Below are positions 8,349-16,392 of a stretch of DNA of 39,435 bases, piece by piece; the first letter of the stretch is position 1, and every line of letters begins with the position of its first letter. Source of the stretch: Novosphingobium organovorum. GTDB lineage: Bacteria; Pseudomonadota; Alphaproteobacteria; Sphingomonadales; Sphingomonadaceae. The stretch lies in contig NZ_JALHLF010000002.1 of the NCBI RefSeq assembly GCF_022832435.1, positions 29,820-69,254 of the forward strand. Direction: 5' to 3'. Made by a program: the position numbers and the translations under genes. The notes below the pieces were generated by a model. It was not told where the DNA came from. It did no database searches and saw nothing but the letters and a program-made list of their open reading frames with translations.

Positions 8349-9241
8349 CCGTCTACCAGCCGACGCTCAAGCAGCTTCAGTATCTGGTCGCCCTGCACGA
8401 ACACGGGCATTTCGGCCGCGCGGCCGATGCCTGTTTCGTGTCGCAGTCGACGCTTTCAGCGGGCCTGCGCGATCTGGAGACGCTGCTCGACGTGACGCTG
8501 GTCGAACGGACCAAGCGCGCGGTACGCTTTACGCCGCTGGGCAATGCGGTGGTCGCCAAGGCGCACCGCATCCTGCGCGAAACCGAAGAACTGTCCGAAC
8601 TCGTCCAGTCGAGCGGCAAGCCGCTTTCGGGCGAGGTGCGCATGAGCGTGATCCCCACGATCGCGCCGTTCCTGCTGCCCCGGATGCTGCCGCGCCTGCG
8701 CCGCGAGCGGCCTAACCTGCGGCTGTTCCTGCGCGAGGAACCCAGCCAGGCGGCGATCGAATCGCTCCACCACGGCCGGGCCGATTGCGTGCTGCTCGCC
8801 CTGCCCTACGCGACCGGCGAGGTTGAAAAGGAGACGATCGAACTCGACGCCTTCTTCGTCGCCTTCCCCGCCGACGATCCGCGCGATCCGCCGCAGGAAG
8901 TGGGGCCGGACATCATCGATGAGAACCGCCTGCTGCTGCTCGAAGACGGGCACTGCCTCAAGGACCACGCGCTGGCCGCGTGCAACCGTCCCGAACTGCG
9001 CGCCTCGGCGACGATGATCGGCACCTCGCTGCACACCCTGGTGCAGATGGTCGATAATGGCCTGGGCCTGACCATGTTGCCCGAAATGGCGCTCGACGCC
9101 GGAATTCTCAACGGCACCAACGTGGTCGCCCGGCCGCTCATCTCGGCCAACGCCAACCGCGAGATCACGCTCGTCTGGCGCAAGAATTCACCCCGCTCGG
9201 ACGAATTTCGCATGCTCGCGGACGAATTGCGCGCGGGCTGA
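8345..9241 (+). CDS. oxyR: LysR-family hydrogen-peroxide sensor, OxyR type
   Basis: This 298-residue LysR-type regulator has an N-terminal winged helix-turn-helix (about 6-65, containing GRAADACFVSQSTLSAGLRDLE) and a C-terminal periplasmic-binding-like sensor domain. EDGHCLKDHALAAC places cysteines at 204 and 213, the same nine-residue spacing as Cys199 and Cys208 of E. coli OxyR, whose disulfide switches the protein on under peroxide. The surrounding block (LLLLEDGHCL, GLGLTMLPEMAL) is also OxyR-like. It is expected to activate catalase and peroxidase genes, none of which are in this window. Unusually it overlaps the rnd stop by four bases. Confidence 0.92.
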   Translation: MTVYQPTLKQLQYLVALHEHGHFGRAADACFVSQSTLSAGLRDLETLLDVTLVERTKRAVRFTPLGNAVVAKAHRILRETEELSELVQSSGKPLSGEVRMSVIPTIAPFLLPRMLPRLRRERPNLRLFLREEPSQAAIESLHHGRADCVLLALPYATGEVEKETIELDAFFVAFPADDPRDPPQEVGPDIIDENRLLLLEDGHCLKDHALAACNRPELRASATMIGTSLHTLVQMVDNGLGLTMLPEMALDAGILNGTNVVARPLISANANREITLVWRKNSPRSDEFRMLADELRAG

Positions 9242-9303
9242 CAGCGCACCTGCTCCCGGCCAGCGCACGGCCTGCACCTTTCCTGCGTCGGCCTGTTCCA
9301 CGC

Positions 9304-9323
9304 AGAGCCTTCGCCAAGGCTCT
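9304..9323. terminator. Hairpin between convergent oxyR and pgsA
   Basis: AGAGCCTT and AAGGCTCT form a perfect eight-pair stem with loop CGCC, placed between the ends of two convergent genes. Neither side has a T-run, so it is only a probable bidirectional 3'-end structure. Confidence 0.4.
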
Positions 9324-9332
9324 CGCCCGCCG

Positions 9333-9926
9333 TCAATCCATGTGCTTGAGGCCGACGCGCAGGTAATCCCACCCGGTAATCAGCGTCAGCACCGCCGCGC
9401 CCCACAGCGTGGTCAGCCCGACCGTGTGCGGCAGGTTGATCGCGATCCCGCCAAAGGGCACGTTCCACCATGGCATGGCCCGCCCCAGGATCAGCGCACC
9501 TAGCGAAATCATCTGGAACGTGGTCTTCCACTTGGCCAGCTTGCTGACCGGGATCGACACCTGGAGCGGCCCGAGAAATTCGCGCAGGCCCGACACCGCG
9601 ATCTCGCGGATGAGGATGATGAGCCCGGCGATGACATGCATGTCGCCAACGTAAGGCCCGCGCAGGATGCCCTGCGCGGTAAGCACCAGGATGACCGCCG
9701 CGACCATGATCTTGTCCGCGATGGGGTCCAGAAAAATCCCCAGTTTCGAGACAGTTCCACTCGACCGGGCGAGATAGCCGTCAAAATAGTCGGTGATCCC
9801 CATCAGGCAGTAGAGCCCGAAGGCCAGCCCATAGCCCACTTCCCACGACGGCCACCACAACAGGAAGGCCAGCAGGGGGACCGTGACGATGCGCGAAAGG
9901 GTCAGGATATTGGGTAAGGTGAGCAT
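9333..9926 (-). CDS. pgsA: CDP-diacylglycerol--glycerol-3-phosphate 3-phosphatidyltransferase
   Basis: This 197-residue integral membrane enzyme has the complete CDP-alcohol phosphotransferase signature D-x2-D-G-x2-A-R-x8-G-x3-D-x3-D: Asp46, Asp49, Gly50, Ala53, Arg54, Gly63, Asp67 and Asp71. The N-terminus NILTLSRIVTVPLLAF and length are typical of PgsA, which makes phosphatidylglycerophosphate, the committed step to phosphatidylglycerol and cardiolipin in the inner membrane. Several hydrophobic helices are evident. A GGGGG stretch about 6 nt upstream supports the ATG at 9926. It is monocistronic, divergent from the MFS gene. The substrate of cdsA, also in this window, feeds this enzyme. Confidence 0.95.
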   Translation of the reverse strand: MLTLPNILTLSRIVTVPLLAFLLWWPSWEVGYGLAFGLYCLMGITDYFDGYLARSSGTVSKLGIFLDPIADKIMVAAVILVLTAQGILRGPYVGDMHVIAGLIILIREIAVSGLREFLGPLQVSIPVSKLAKWKTTFQMISLGALILGRAMPWWNVPFGGIAINLPHTVGLTTLWGAAVLTLITGWDYLRVGLKHMD

Positions 9927-10048
9927 GCAGCGCCCCCATAGCGCCTAAACCATGACGGAATAAAGTGCGTATCGGGGGTTGTGCGCTCGGCCCACCGCTT
10001 TATGGGTTCGGCCCGAAGCGAGCGGCGAGATACCGGCACCACCATCCC

Positions 10049-11368
10049 ATGACCCCTGCGACACAACTGATCCGTACCCGGCGATTTTTGCCCCTGTTTG
10101 TCACGCAGCTGCTCGGCGCCTTCAACGACAACCTGTTCAAGAACGCGATGGTCCTCTTCGTGGTCTACAGCGTCTACCACTCGGAAAAATCCGAGGCGCT
10201 GTTCAGCGCTCTCGCCACGATGGTCTTCATCGCGCCGTTCTTCATCTTCTCCGCGCTGGCCGGCCAGCTCGCCGACATGCGCGACAAGGCCGCGATCATC
10301 CGCACCATCAAGCTGTGCGAGATCTTCATCATGCTGGTGGGCGGGATCGGCCTCGCGCTCGCGTGGAAGGGCATCGCGATCCACACGCTGGCCATTCCCC
10401 TGCTGCTCATCGCGGTGTTCGCAATGGGCGTCCATTCGACGTTCTTCGGCCCGATCAAGTACGCCATCCTGCCCCAACACCTGCACACCGATGAAGTGCT
10501 CGGCGGTACGGGTCTGGTCGAGGCCGGCACGTACATCGCGGTGCTGGCGGGCACGATCGTCGCAGGCTGGATCAGCGTCGATGCCGCGGCGGTGGGCGTG
10601 ATCGCGGTCGCCGTGATCGGCTACCTTGCCGGCCGCAGCGTTCCGCCCGCGCCCCCGATTGGCGCGATCGAGCCGCTCGACTTCCATCTCCTGCGCGCGC
10701 CCGCGCAGCTCGTGCGCTCGACCATGAGCGACCGGCGCGTCTACCTCGCGATCTGCTCGATCAGCTTCTTCTGGGCGCTGGGCACCGTGCTGTTCATCCA
10801 GTTCCCGCCGCTCGCCAAGAACATCCTGATGGCCGCCAAGGAAGTGGCCAGCCTGTTCCTGGTGATCTTCTCGGTGGGCATCGCCATCGGCTCGATGACG
10901 ATCAACGCGCTGCTCAAGGGCAAGGTCTCGGCGCGCTGGTCGCCGATATCGGTGATCGCGATGGGCCTGTGCCTGTTCGCCTTCCAGATGGTGTGCGAGG
11001 CCTGGCAGCCACACGGCGGCCCGAACGACCTGATGGACGTGGCCACTTTCGTGGTCCAGCCGCTCGCCATTCCGCTCATGCTCTCGCTGCTCGGCGTGGC
11101 GATTGCGGGAGGCATGTTCGTGGTGCCGCTTTACGCCTTCCTCACCACCTTCGTCGAAAAATCCCAGACCGCGCGCACGATCGCGGCGAACAACGTGGTC
11201 AATTCAGGCGCGATGGTCGTGGGCGGTGCGGTGGCCGTGCTGCTCAACTTCCTGGGTATGCCGATCGTCAAGCAACTGCTGGTCGTCGCGGTGTTCTGCC
11301 TCGCTTCGGCGTGGCTGGGCTACCGCCTCTACCGCGCCGAATGCGCCGAAGAACAGGCCTGCGGCTGA
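10049..11368 (+). CDS. MFS transporter, LplT/Aas-like (putative lysophospholipid flippase)
   Basis: This 439-residue polytopic membrane protein has about twelve hydrophobic helices. The opening FVTQLLGAFNDNLFKNAMV and the block GVHSTFFGPIKYAILPQHL are hallmarks of the LplT group, which moves lysophospholipids inward for re-acylation. In many alphaproteobacteria this transporter is fused to acyltransferase and acyl-ACP synthetase domains; here the protein ends after the MFS part and no acyltransferase follows. The ATG at 10049 (MTPATQLIRTRRF) is chosen over an upstream open frame that encodes no hydrophobic or conserved sequence. Being divergent from pgsA, a role in membrane lipids is plausible, but the substrate is inferred. 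Confidence 0.85.
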   Translation: MTPATQLIRTRRFLPLFVTQLLGAFNDNLFKNAMVLFVVYSVYHSEKSEALFSALATMVFIAPFFIFSALAGQLADMRDKAAIIRTIKLCEIFIMLVGGIGLALAWKGIAIHTLAIPLLLIAVFAMGVHSTFFGPIKYAILPQHLHTDEVLGGTGLVEAGTYIAVLAGTIVAGWISVDAAAVGVIAVAVIGYLAGRSVPPAPPIGAIEPLDFHLLRAPAQLVRSTMSDRRVYLAICSISFFWALGTVLFIQFPPLAKNILMAAKEVASLFLVIFSVGIAIGSMTINALLKGKVSARWSPISVIAMGLCLFAFQMVCEAWQPHGGPNDLMDVATFVVQPLAIPLMLSLLGVAIAGGMFVVPLYAFLTTFVEKSQTARTIAANNVVNSGAMVVGGAVAVLLNFLGMPIVKQLLVVAVFCLASAWLGYRLYRAECAEEQACG

Positions 11369-11399
11369 TCATCGGCCAGCACGGCGCCTTTCTTTCCCG

Positions 11400-11636
11400 T
11401 CACAGGATATAGGCGAAGATCGCCAGGAAACACAGGCAGTAGGCCGAAAGGAACCGCTGCCAGTCGCCCGCGCTCATCTTCCACGCCCGTGCGGCGCGCG
11501 CGTTCGCCTGCGCTTCGTCCGCATTCTCGACGCCAAGCACGCCCGGCGCGAAGACATGCACCGGCAACGAGCGTCGAAACGGATGACCGGCCCCTTCGTG
11601 TCCCAGGGCAAGCGCACGGCGTCTGATGGTTCTCAT
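11400..11636 (-). CDS. Small protein of unknown function with C-terminal membrane segment
   Basis: This 78-residue open frame is not recognised. Its N-terminal half is basic (MRTIRRRALALGHEG), a middle stretch ENADEAQANARAARAWKMSAG looks helical, and the last ~20 residues (WQRFLSAYCLCFLAIFAYIL) form one hydrophobic helix ending the protein, as in tail-anchored proteins. It is convergent with the MFS gene (31 bp between stops). The ribosome site is weak (GAGATGG before ATG). The 200 bp upstream are AT-rich for this genome, which suits a promoter. The coherent hydrophobic tail argues for a real gene, but this is a moderate call. Confidence 0.5.
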   Translation of the reverse strand: MRTIRRRALALGHEGAGHPFRRSLPVHVFAPGVLGVENADEAQANARAARAWKMSAGDWQRFLSAYCLCFLAIFAYIL

Positions 11637-11775
11637 GGACCATCTCTTAACTATTTATTTACCATAGTTCCAGAGCACCTTCACCAGCTTCCCATTTCGG
11701 GACGAGGGGACGCCGGAGAACCAAGCTTACCCGCTGAAAATACGTACTTTTCCGTAGAACCACACCCAAAGCAAG

Positions 11776-11801
11776 AAGGGCCGCCCTGGCGGGCAGCCCT
11801 T
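11776..11801 (-). terminator. Intrinsic-type terminator downstream of csbD
   Basis: AAGGGC-C-GCCC-TGGC-GGGC-A-GCCCTT is a ten-pair stem with one internal mismatch, 38 bp after the csbD stop. On the minus strand it is followed by CTTGCTTT, a weak T tract. Confidence 0.65.
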
Positions 11802-11838
11802 CGTTGACCGGGCGCTTGCGCGCCGCTGGCGTCGTGGT

Positions 11839-12021
11839 TCAGATCCGGTCGCCGAGAGCGCCCTTCACCTTGCCAAGACCCTGCTGCGCTTCACCCTTGA
11901 GCTCCTGCGCCTTGCCTTCGGCCTGCTGCGCGGGGTCCTTGCGCGCCTTGCCGATCGCCTGCTTGGCGTTGCCGGCGATTTCGTTGCCGAGGCCCTTGAC
12001 GGTATCCTTCAGTTCACCCAT
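11839..12021 (-). CDS. CsbD-family general stress protein
   Basis: This 60-residue hydrophilic protein is built from CsbD-type repeats: MGELKDTVKGLGNEIAGNAK, then QAEGKAQELKGEAQQGLGKV. It is rich in Lys, Glu, Gln, Gly and Ala and lacks aromatic residues. CsbD proteins accumulate strongly in general stress in many bacteria; their molecular function is not settled. The ATG at 12021 is preferred to the adjoining GTG because AAGGAG lies 7 nt upstream of it. Regulation is visible: a GGAAC-N17-CGTT element lies 53-78 bp before the start. A terminator follows, so it is a single-gene unit. Confidence 0.93.
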   Translation of the reverse strand: MGELKDTVKGLGNEIAGNAKQAIGKARKDPAQQAEGKAQELKGEAQQGLGKVKGALGDRI

Positions 12022-12073
12022 CACGTATCTCCTTGTCTACAAAGCGAAATATCGCTCGTTATACAGTTGGATC

Positions 12074-12099
12074 AACGCACTGGGCGGGCCTCCGGTTCC
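12074..12099 (-). promoter_or_regulatory. Predicted EcfG (general stress sigma factor) promoter of csbD
   Basis: On the minus strand GGAAC (12099-12095), 17 bases and CGTT (12077-12074) match the alphaproteobacterial EcfG consensus GGAAC-N16-17-CGTT exactly. The -10 element ends 52 bp before the csbD ATG, leaving a leader of about 45 nt. CsbD genes are known general-stress targets, so motif and gene agree. A careful eye scan for GGAAC on both strands found no second full match in the window. Confidence 0.65.
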
Positions 12100-12151
12100 C
12101 CGCCATGCCACTTGCACCGCCCCACTGCGACGAACCGCGCCCGACATGCGA

Positions 12152-12565
12152 TCAGCCGCCGGCAAGCTCCAGCACATGCGCCCATTCCTCTTGCGTCACG
12201 ACCGAAACCGACAGCCGTGAAAGCTTGACCAGTTCCATCCCGGCCAGGGCCGCATCGGCCTTGATCGTTTTGAGCGTGACGGGACGCCGGAGCTTGCGCA
12301 AGGGCGTGACCTTGACCGCGGCCCACTTGCCCTCGGGATCGGTCGGATCGGTGAGACCAGACGCGCTAACTTGCGCGATGCCCACGATCTCGCGCCCTTC
12401 GTTCGAGTGGTAGAAGAACGCCTCGTCGCCCACCGCCATCGCGCGCAGGTTGTTGGCCGCGCGGTGGTTGCGCACCCCGTCCCAGGTCCCTTCGCCCTGC
12501 TTGATCAGATCGTTCCACCCGTAGGCATCGGGTTCGGATTTCAGGAGCCAGTAGCGCTTTGCCAT
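12152..12565 (-). CDS. EVE domain-containing protein
   Basis: This 137-residue single-domain protein belongs to the EVE (PUA-like) family: MAKRYWLLKSEPDAYGWNDL, GTWDGVRNHRAANNLRAM and AFFYHSNEGREIVGIAQV are the diagnostic blocks, with the aromatic and Asn residues that line the modified-base pocket in this fold. EVE domains bind modified bases in DNA or RNA; stand-alone alphaproteobacterial copies have no settled role. The start at 12565 is chosen over upstream codons because GGAAAGG lies 7 nt before it and the family begins here. It is divergent from the oxygenase gene across 81 bp. No restriction or modification gene is nearby. Confidence 0.9.
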   Translation of the reverse strand: MAKRYWLLKSEPDAYGWNDLIKQGEGTWDGVRNHRAANNLRAMAVGDEAFFYHSNEGREIVGIAQVSASGLTDPTDPEGKWAAVKVTPLRKLRRPVTLKTIKADAALAGMELVKLSRLSVSVVTQEEWAHVLELAGG

Positions 12566-12646
12566 GCGATGCCTTTCCGTTTCGACTATGGGGCACAAAC
12601 CCTTTACAGGGGGCGCATAGACGATTCACAACGGAAATACACAGCC

Positions 12647-13582
12647 ATGGACCTCGCCAACATCCCCGTGCTGAGCCTGTCGGCCGACCGCGCCGACCTG
12701 CCCGCGCGCCTGGGAGAAACCTTCCGCACTTACGGCTTCGCGATGATCCGCGACCACGGCATCGACCAGGCGCTGATCGATCGGGCCTGGGACCTGACCA
12801 AGCGGTTCTTCGCCCTGCCCGACGAAACCAAGCGCGCCTACTTCCTGGCCGGCAAGGGCGGCGCGCGTGGCTATACGCCGTTCCGCACCGAAGTCGCCAA
12901 GGGCGCGACCGAAAAGGACCTCAAGGAGTTCTGGCACGTCGGGCGCGATCTGCCCGAAGGCTCGCCGCTCGCCGCAACGATGCCCCCCAACGTCTGGCCG
13001 GGCGAGATCGAAGGCTTCGAGGAGACCTTCAAGCAGCTCTACGCGCGCTTCGATGCCGTGGGCGCCGAAATCCTTTCGGCCATCGCCGTCCACCTCGGGC
13101 TCGACGCGCGCTGGTTCGATCCGGCAATCGACGACGGCAACTCGGTGCTGCGCCTGCTTCACTATCCGCCGGTGGGCGAAGGCGCAGGCGGGGCCATCCG
13201 CGCCGGGGCGCACGAGGACATCAACCTCATCACCCTGCTGCTGGGCGCCGAGGAAGCGGGCCTCGAACTGCTCGACAAGAACGGCGAGTGGCTCTCGGTC
13301 GCCCCGCCGCCGGGCGCGATGGTCATCAACATCGGCGACATGCTTCAGCGCCTGACCAACCACGTCCTGCCCTCCACCACGCACCGCGTGCGCAACCCTT
13401 CGGGCGAACGCGCCCGCTACAGCCGCTATTCGATGCCGTTCTTCCTGCACTTGCGCAGCGACTTTCGCTTCGCCACCCTGCCCCAGTGCATCGATGCGCA
13501 GCATCCCGATCGCTACCCCGTCAGCATCACCGCCGACGACTATCTTCAGGAGCGTCTGCGCGAGATCGGGTTAAAATCCTGA
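12647..13582 (+). CDS. 2-oxoglutarate/Fe(II) oxygenase, isopenicillin N synthase-like family
   Basis: This 311-residue enzyme has an N-terminal DIOX_N-type region (TYGFAMIRDHGID, FFALPDETKRAY) and a C-terminal double-stranded beta-helix. The iron ligands are visible: His189 and Asp191 in GAHEDINLIT and His246 in STTHRV. The R-x-S motif that binds the co-substrate is Arg257-Tyr-Ser259. Family members hydroxylate, desaturate or cyclise small molecules; the substrate cannot be read from sequence. The ATG at 12647 is chosen because similarity begins there. It stands alone between the divergent EVE gene and the GGDEF-EAL gene. Confidence 0.9.
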   Translation: MDLANIPVLSLSADRADLPARLGETFRTYGFAMIRDHGIDQALIDRAWDLTKRFFALPDETKRAYFLAGKGGARGYTPFRTEVAKGATEKDLKEFWHVGRDLPEGSPLAATMPPNVWPGEIEGFEETFKQLYARFDAVGAEILSAIAVHLGLDARWFDPAIDDGNSVLRLLHYPPVGEGAGGAIRAGAHEDINLITLLLGAEEAGLELLDKNGEWLSVAPPPGAMVINIGDMLQRLTNHVLPSTTHRVRNPSGERARYSRYSMPFFLHLRSDFRFATLPQCIDAQHPDRYPVSITADDYLQERLREIGLKS

Positions 13583-13701
13583 AGGCGTGGCAAAACCCCT
13601 GAAACAGCGCCATTTCTCAGGCGCACCGGTGCGCTTGCTTAACCAAAATTTCAGGGGATAGCCCTAAGCCAGTCTTCTCGAACAGGGTTAGGGGGCTGGC
13701 T

Positions 13702-15477
13702 TTGGACGCCAAAGTCACATCAACGACACAATCCAATTCAAAGCCGGGAAATGCAAAGCTGGCGAATTGCGAAGCGACCGGGCAGCGTCCGGTCGATGTC
13801 GTCGCGCTGGGCATCGTTACCGCGGCGATTTTGCTGTTCGTCGCCACCGGCAGCGCCGTGGCGCCGCAGATCGTGCGCTCGTTCATGGGGCGCGGTCCCG
13901 GCCCCGACCACTTCATCCTGAACGCGTTTCTTCTCAACATAGCGATCATCATCTTTGGCTGGAGCCGCTATCGCCAGCTCAACGCCGAGCTGGAACAGAG
14001 CAACCGCGATCAGGCCGAGGCGCGCCGCCTTGCCGAAACCGACCCGCTGACCGGCTTCCTCAACCGACGCAGCTTCCATGCCCGCGCCGATCAGATGCTG
14101 GCCGAGGCACCGGCGCAGGGCCGCGCGGTGACGGTGATGATGATCGACCTCGACAACTTCAAGCAGGTCAACGACTTCAACGGCCACGCCGCCGGTGACC
14201 AGCTCCTGCGCCAGTGCGCCGCGCGAATTCGCGAAGTGGTGCCGGCCGGCAGCGCCATCGGGCGCATCGGCGGCGACGAATTCGTCATCGCAATCAGCTT
14301 CCTGCCCGGCCAGACCGCGCATCTCACCCGGCTCGCCGAAGTCCTCCTCAAGCAGATCGCCCGCACGCTGCGCATCGGCGAAACGACGGTCGAGATTACC
14401 GCCTCGGTCGGCCTTGCCGCCTCGCTCCCGCAGGCCGAGAACGCGCCCGCGCCAACCGCCCGTGCCCTGCTCGAATACGCCGATGTCGCGATGTACCACG
14501 CCAAGCATCAGGGCCGGAATGCCTTTGCCTGGTTCGAGCCGCAGATGGCCGAGGAACTGCACCTGCGCACCGAGCTTGAGGACAAGATCCGCAAGGGCGT
14601 AAAGGCAGGCGAATTCATCCCCTACTACGAACGCCAGATCGAACTGGCGAGTGGCCGACTGACTGGCTTCGAGATGCTCGCGCGGTGGCAATCGCCCGAA
14701 CTGGGTATCGTCTCGCCCGACATCTTCATCCCCATTGCCGAGGATATCGGCGCCATCGCCGAGCTGTCCGAAAACGTCATCCGCCAGGCGCTCGAGGATG
14801 CCAAGGGCTGGCCGCGCGAACTGACCCTCGCGGTCAACATCTCGCCCTTGCAGCTGCGCGATCCGTGGTTCGCGCAAAAGCTGCTCAAGCTTCTGCTCGA
14901 AGCCAATTTTCCGCCCGACCGGCTCGAGATCGAGATCACCGAAAGCTGCCTCCACCACAACGTGGGCCAGGTCCGCTCGCTGCTCACCAGCCTCAAGAAC
15001 CAGGGCATCAAGGTCAGCCTCGACGATTTCGGCACCGGCTACAGCTCGCTCGCGCAGCTGCGCAGCCTGCCGTTCGACCGCATGAAGATCGACCGCAGTT
15101 TCGTCGAACGGGTCCACGACGATCAGGACAGCGCGGCCATCGTGCGCGCCATCGCGATGCTGGGCGAAGGGCTGCATCTGCCGATCACCGCCGAGGGCAT
15201 CGCCAACGCGGACATCCTGGGCGAACTGCTCAAGGTCGGCGACCTCAAGGGCCAGGGCTATTATTACGGCAAGCCGCGCCCGGCTGGCGAACTCGCCGAA
15301 TGGCTCGCCGAAACGGTCGCGCAGGCCGCGCCATGCCAGGGCGTGTCCGGACGTCTTGCTCCGGCGGGCGCGCCGTCGCTCGAAAGGCCGCTCGCAGAGC
15401 GGACCAAAAGCGACCACGAAGGCGACCACGAGGGCGGCGACGAAAGTGCCTCCACCCGCAAATCGCATCACGGGTAA
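13702..15477 (+). CDS. Membrane-bound GGDEF-EAL protein, bifunctional c-di-GMP turnover enzyme
   Basis: This 591-residue protein has two N-terminal membrane helices (about 32-58 and 69-88), a GGDEF domain (about 112-280, intact GGDEF at 190-194) and an EAL domain (about 295-550). The EAL signature reads EML (324-326), keeping the catalytic Glu; Asn379, DDFGTG at 441-446 and Lys462 are present, so phosphodiesterase activity is likely. No RxxD inhibitory site precedes GGDEF. It should make and/or break c-di-GMP at the inner membrane, with only a short periplasmic loop. The last ~35 residues are rich in His, Asp, Glu and Ser. It begins with TTG at 13702, preceded by AGGGGG. Confidence 0.92.
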   Translation: MDAKVTSTTQSNSKPGNAKLANCEATGQRPVDVVALGIVTAAILLFVATGSAVAPQIVRSFMGRGPGPDHFILNAFLLNIAIIIFGWSRYRQLNAELEQSNRDQAEARRLAETDPLTGFLNRRSFHARADQMLAEAPAQGRAVTVMMIDLDNFKQVNDFNGHAAGDQLLRQCAARIREVVPAGSAIGRIGGDEFVIAISFLPGQTAHLTRLAEVLLKQIARTLRIGETTVEITASVGLAASLPQAENAPAPTARALLEYADVAMYHAKHQGRNAFAWFEPQMAEELHLRTELEDKIRKGVKAGEFIPYYERQIELASGRLTGFEMLARWQSPELGIVSPDIFIPIAEDIGAIAELSENVIRQALEDAKGWPRELTLAVNISPLQLRDPWFAQKLLKLLLEANFPPDRLEIEITESCLHHNVGQVRSLLTSLKNQGIKVSLDDFGTGYSSLAQLRSLPFDRMKIDRSFVERVHDDQDSAAIVRAIAMLGEGLHLPITAEGIANADILGELLKVGDLKGQGYYYGKPRPAGELAEWLAETVAQAAPCQGVSGRLAPAGAPSLERPLAERTKSDHEGDHEGGDESASTRKSHHG

Positions 15478-15549
15478 AGCGCCAGCACGCCGCGCCTCCG
15501 GTCCGCGTTTGGACTGGACCAAACCGCCCGCAATCCCTAGATCGCAGCC

Positions 15550-16392
15550 ATGCGGATCGAATTCATCAAGATGCATGGCCTGGGCAACGACTTCGTGGTG
15601 CTCGACGCGCGTGAAAAGCCCCTGCCCCTTATCGACGCGGCGGTGGCAAGCGCGCTGGCCAACCGGCACACCGGCATCGGCTGCGACCAGCTGATCGTGC
15701 TCGAACCCTCCTCGGCGGCCGACTTTCGCATGCGCATCTTCAACCCGGACGGCAGCGAGGTCGAGGCATGCGGCAACGCCACGCGCGCGGTCGGCCTGCT
15801 GCACGGCAAGCCCGCGCGGATCGAGACGCTGGGCGGCATCCTCGAAGCGCGTCCCGCCGACGCAGGCATTTCGGTCGAGATGGGCCAGCCGCGCTTTGCC
15901 TGGGAGGCCATTCCGCTGGCCTATGCGATGGACACCCATTCCATGCCGCTGGCCTGGGAGGAGCTGGTCAACCCGATCGCGGTCAACGTGGGCAATCCCC
16001 ACGCGATCTTCTTCGTCGCCGATCCTTACGCCATCGACATGGACCGGCTCGGCCCGCTGATCGAGAACGACCCCGTCTTTCCCGAGCGCGTCAACGTCAA
16101 CGTCGCCGCCGTCACCGCGCGCGATGCGATCACCCTGCGCGTGTGGGAGCGCGGCGCCGGGCTCACCCGCGCCTGCGGCACGGGCGCCTGCGCCACCGCC
16201 ATCGGCGCGATGAAGCGCGGCCTCGTTGATCGCACGGTGACCGTCACCCTGCCCGGCGGCCCGCTCACTATCGCGTGGCGCGAGGACGACGTGATCGTCA
16301 TGAGCGGCCCGGCGACCGAGAGCTTTCGTGGCAGCTTCGCGGCCGACGCCTTTGGCCTGACCCAAGCCGCTGCGGGCGAGGTCACCGCTTGA
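15550..16392 (+). CDS. dapF: Diaminopimelate epimerase
   Basis: This 280-residue cofactor-independent epimerase has the two active-site cysteines in their usual settings: Cys74 in EACGNATR and Cys209 in RACGTGACA. The N-terminus MRIEFIKMHGLGNDFVVLD is the family opening. It interconverts LL- and meso-diaminopimelate for lysine and peptidoglycan synthesis in the cytoplasm. It heads a tight run: its TGA overlaps the TTG start of mtaB, followed by ftsY and yciB, a gene order I associate with sphingomonads. Confidence 0.97.
   Translation: MRIEFIKMHGLGNDFVVLDAREKPLPLIDAAVASALANRHTGIGCDQLIVLEPSSAADFRMRIFNPDGSEVEACGNATRAVGLLHGKPARIETLGGILEARPADAGISVEMGQPRFAWEAIPLAYAMDTHSMPLAWEELVNPIAVNVGNPHAIFFVADPYAIDMDRLGPLIENDPVFPERVNVNVAAVTARDAITLRVWERGAGLTRACGTGACATAIGAMKRGLVDRTVTVTLPGGPLTIAWREDDVIVMSGPATESFRGSFAADAFGLTQAAAGEVTA

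Noticed and set aside
11640..11670. Second possible EcfG promoter (GGAAC then GTT) before the 78-residue small gene
   Set aside because: Only 15 bases separate GGAAC and GTT, and the -10 element reads AGTT; both spacing and sequence miss the consensus.
12152..12565. EVE domain protein as part of a modified-base restriction or defence system
   Set aside because: No nuclease, helicase or methyltransferase is nearby; stand-alone EVE proteins are common housekeeping-type genes in alphaproteobacteria.
13738..16365. Long minus-strand open frame opposite the GGDEF-EAL and dapF genes (and similar ones at 16757-19246, 24734-26209 and 30860-33550)
   Set aside because: Same cause: each lies antisense to an intact, recognisable gene set and has no family signature or ribosome site.
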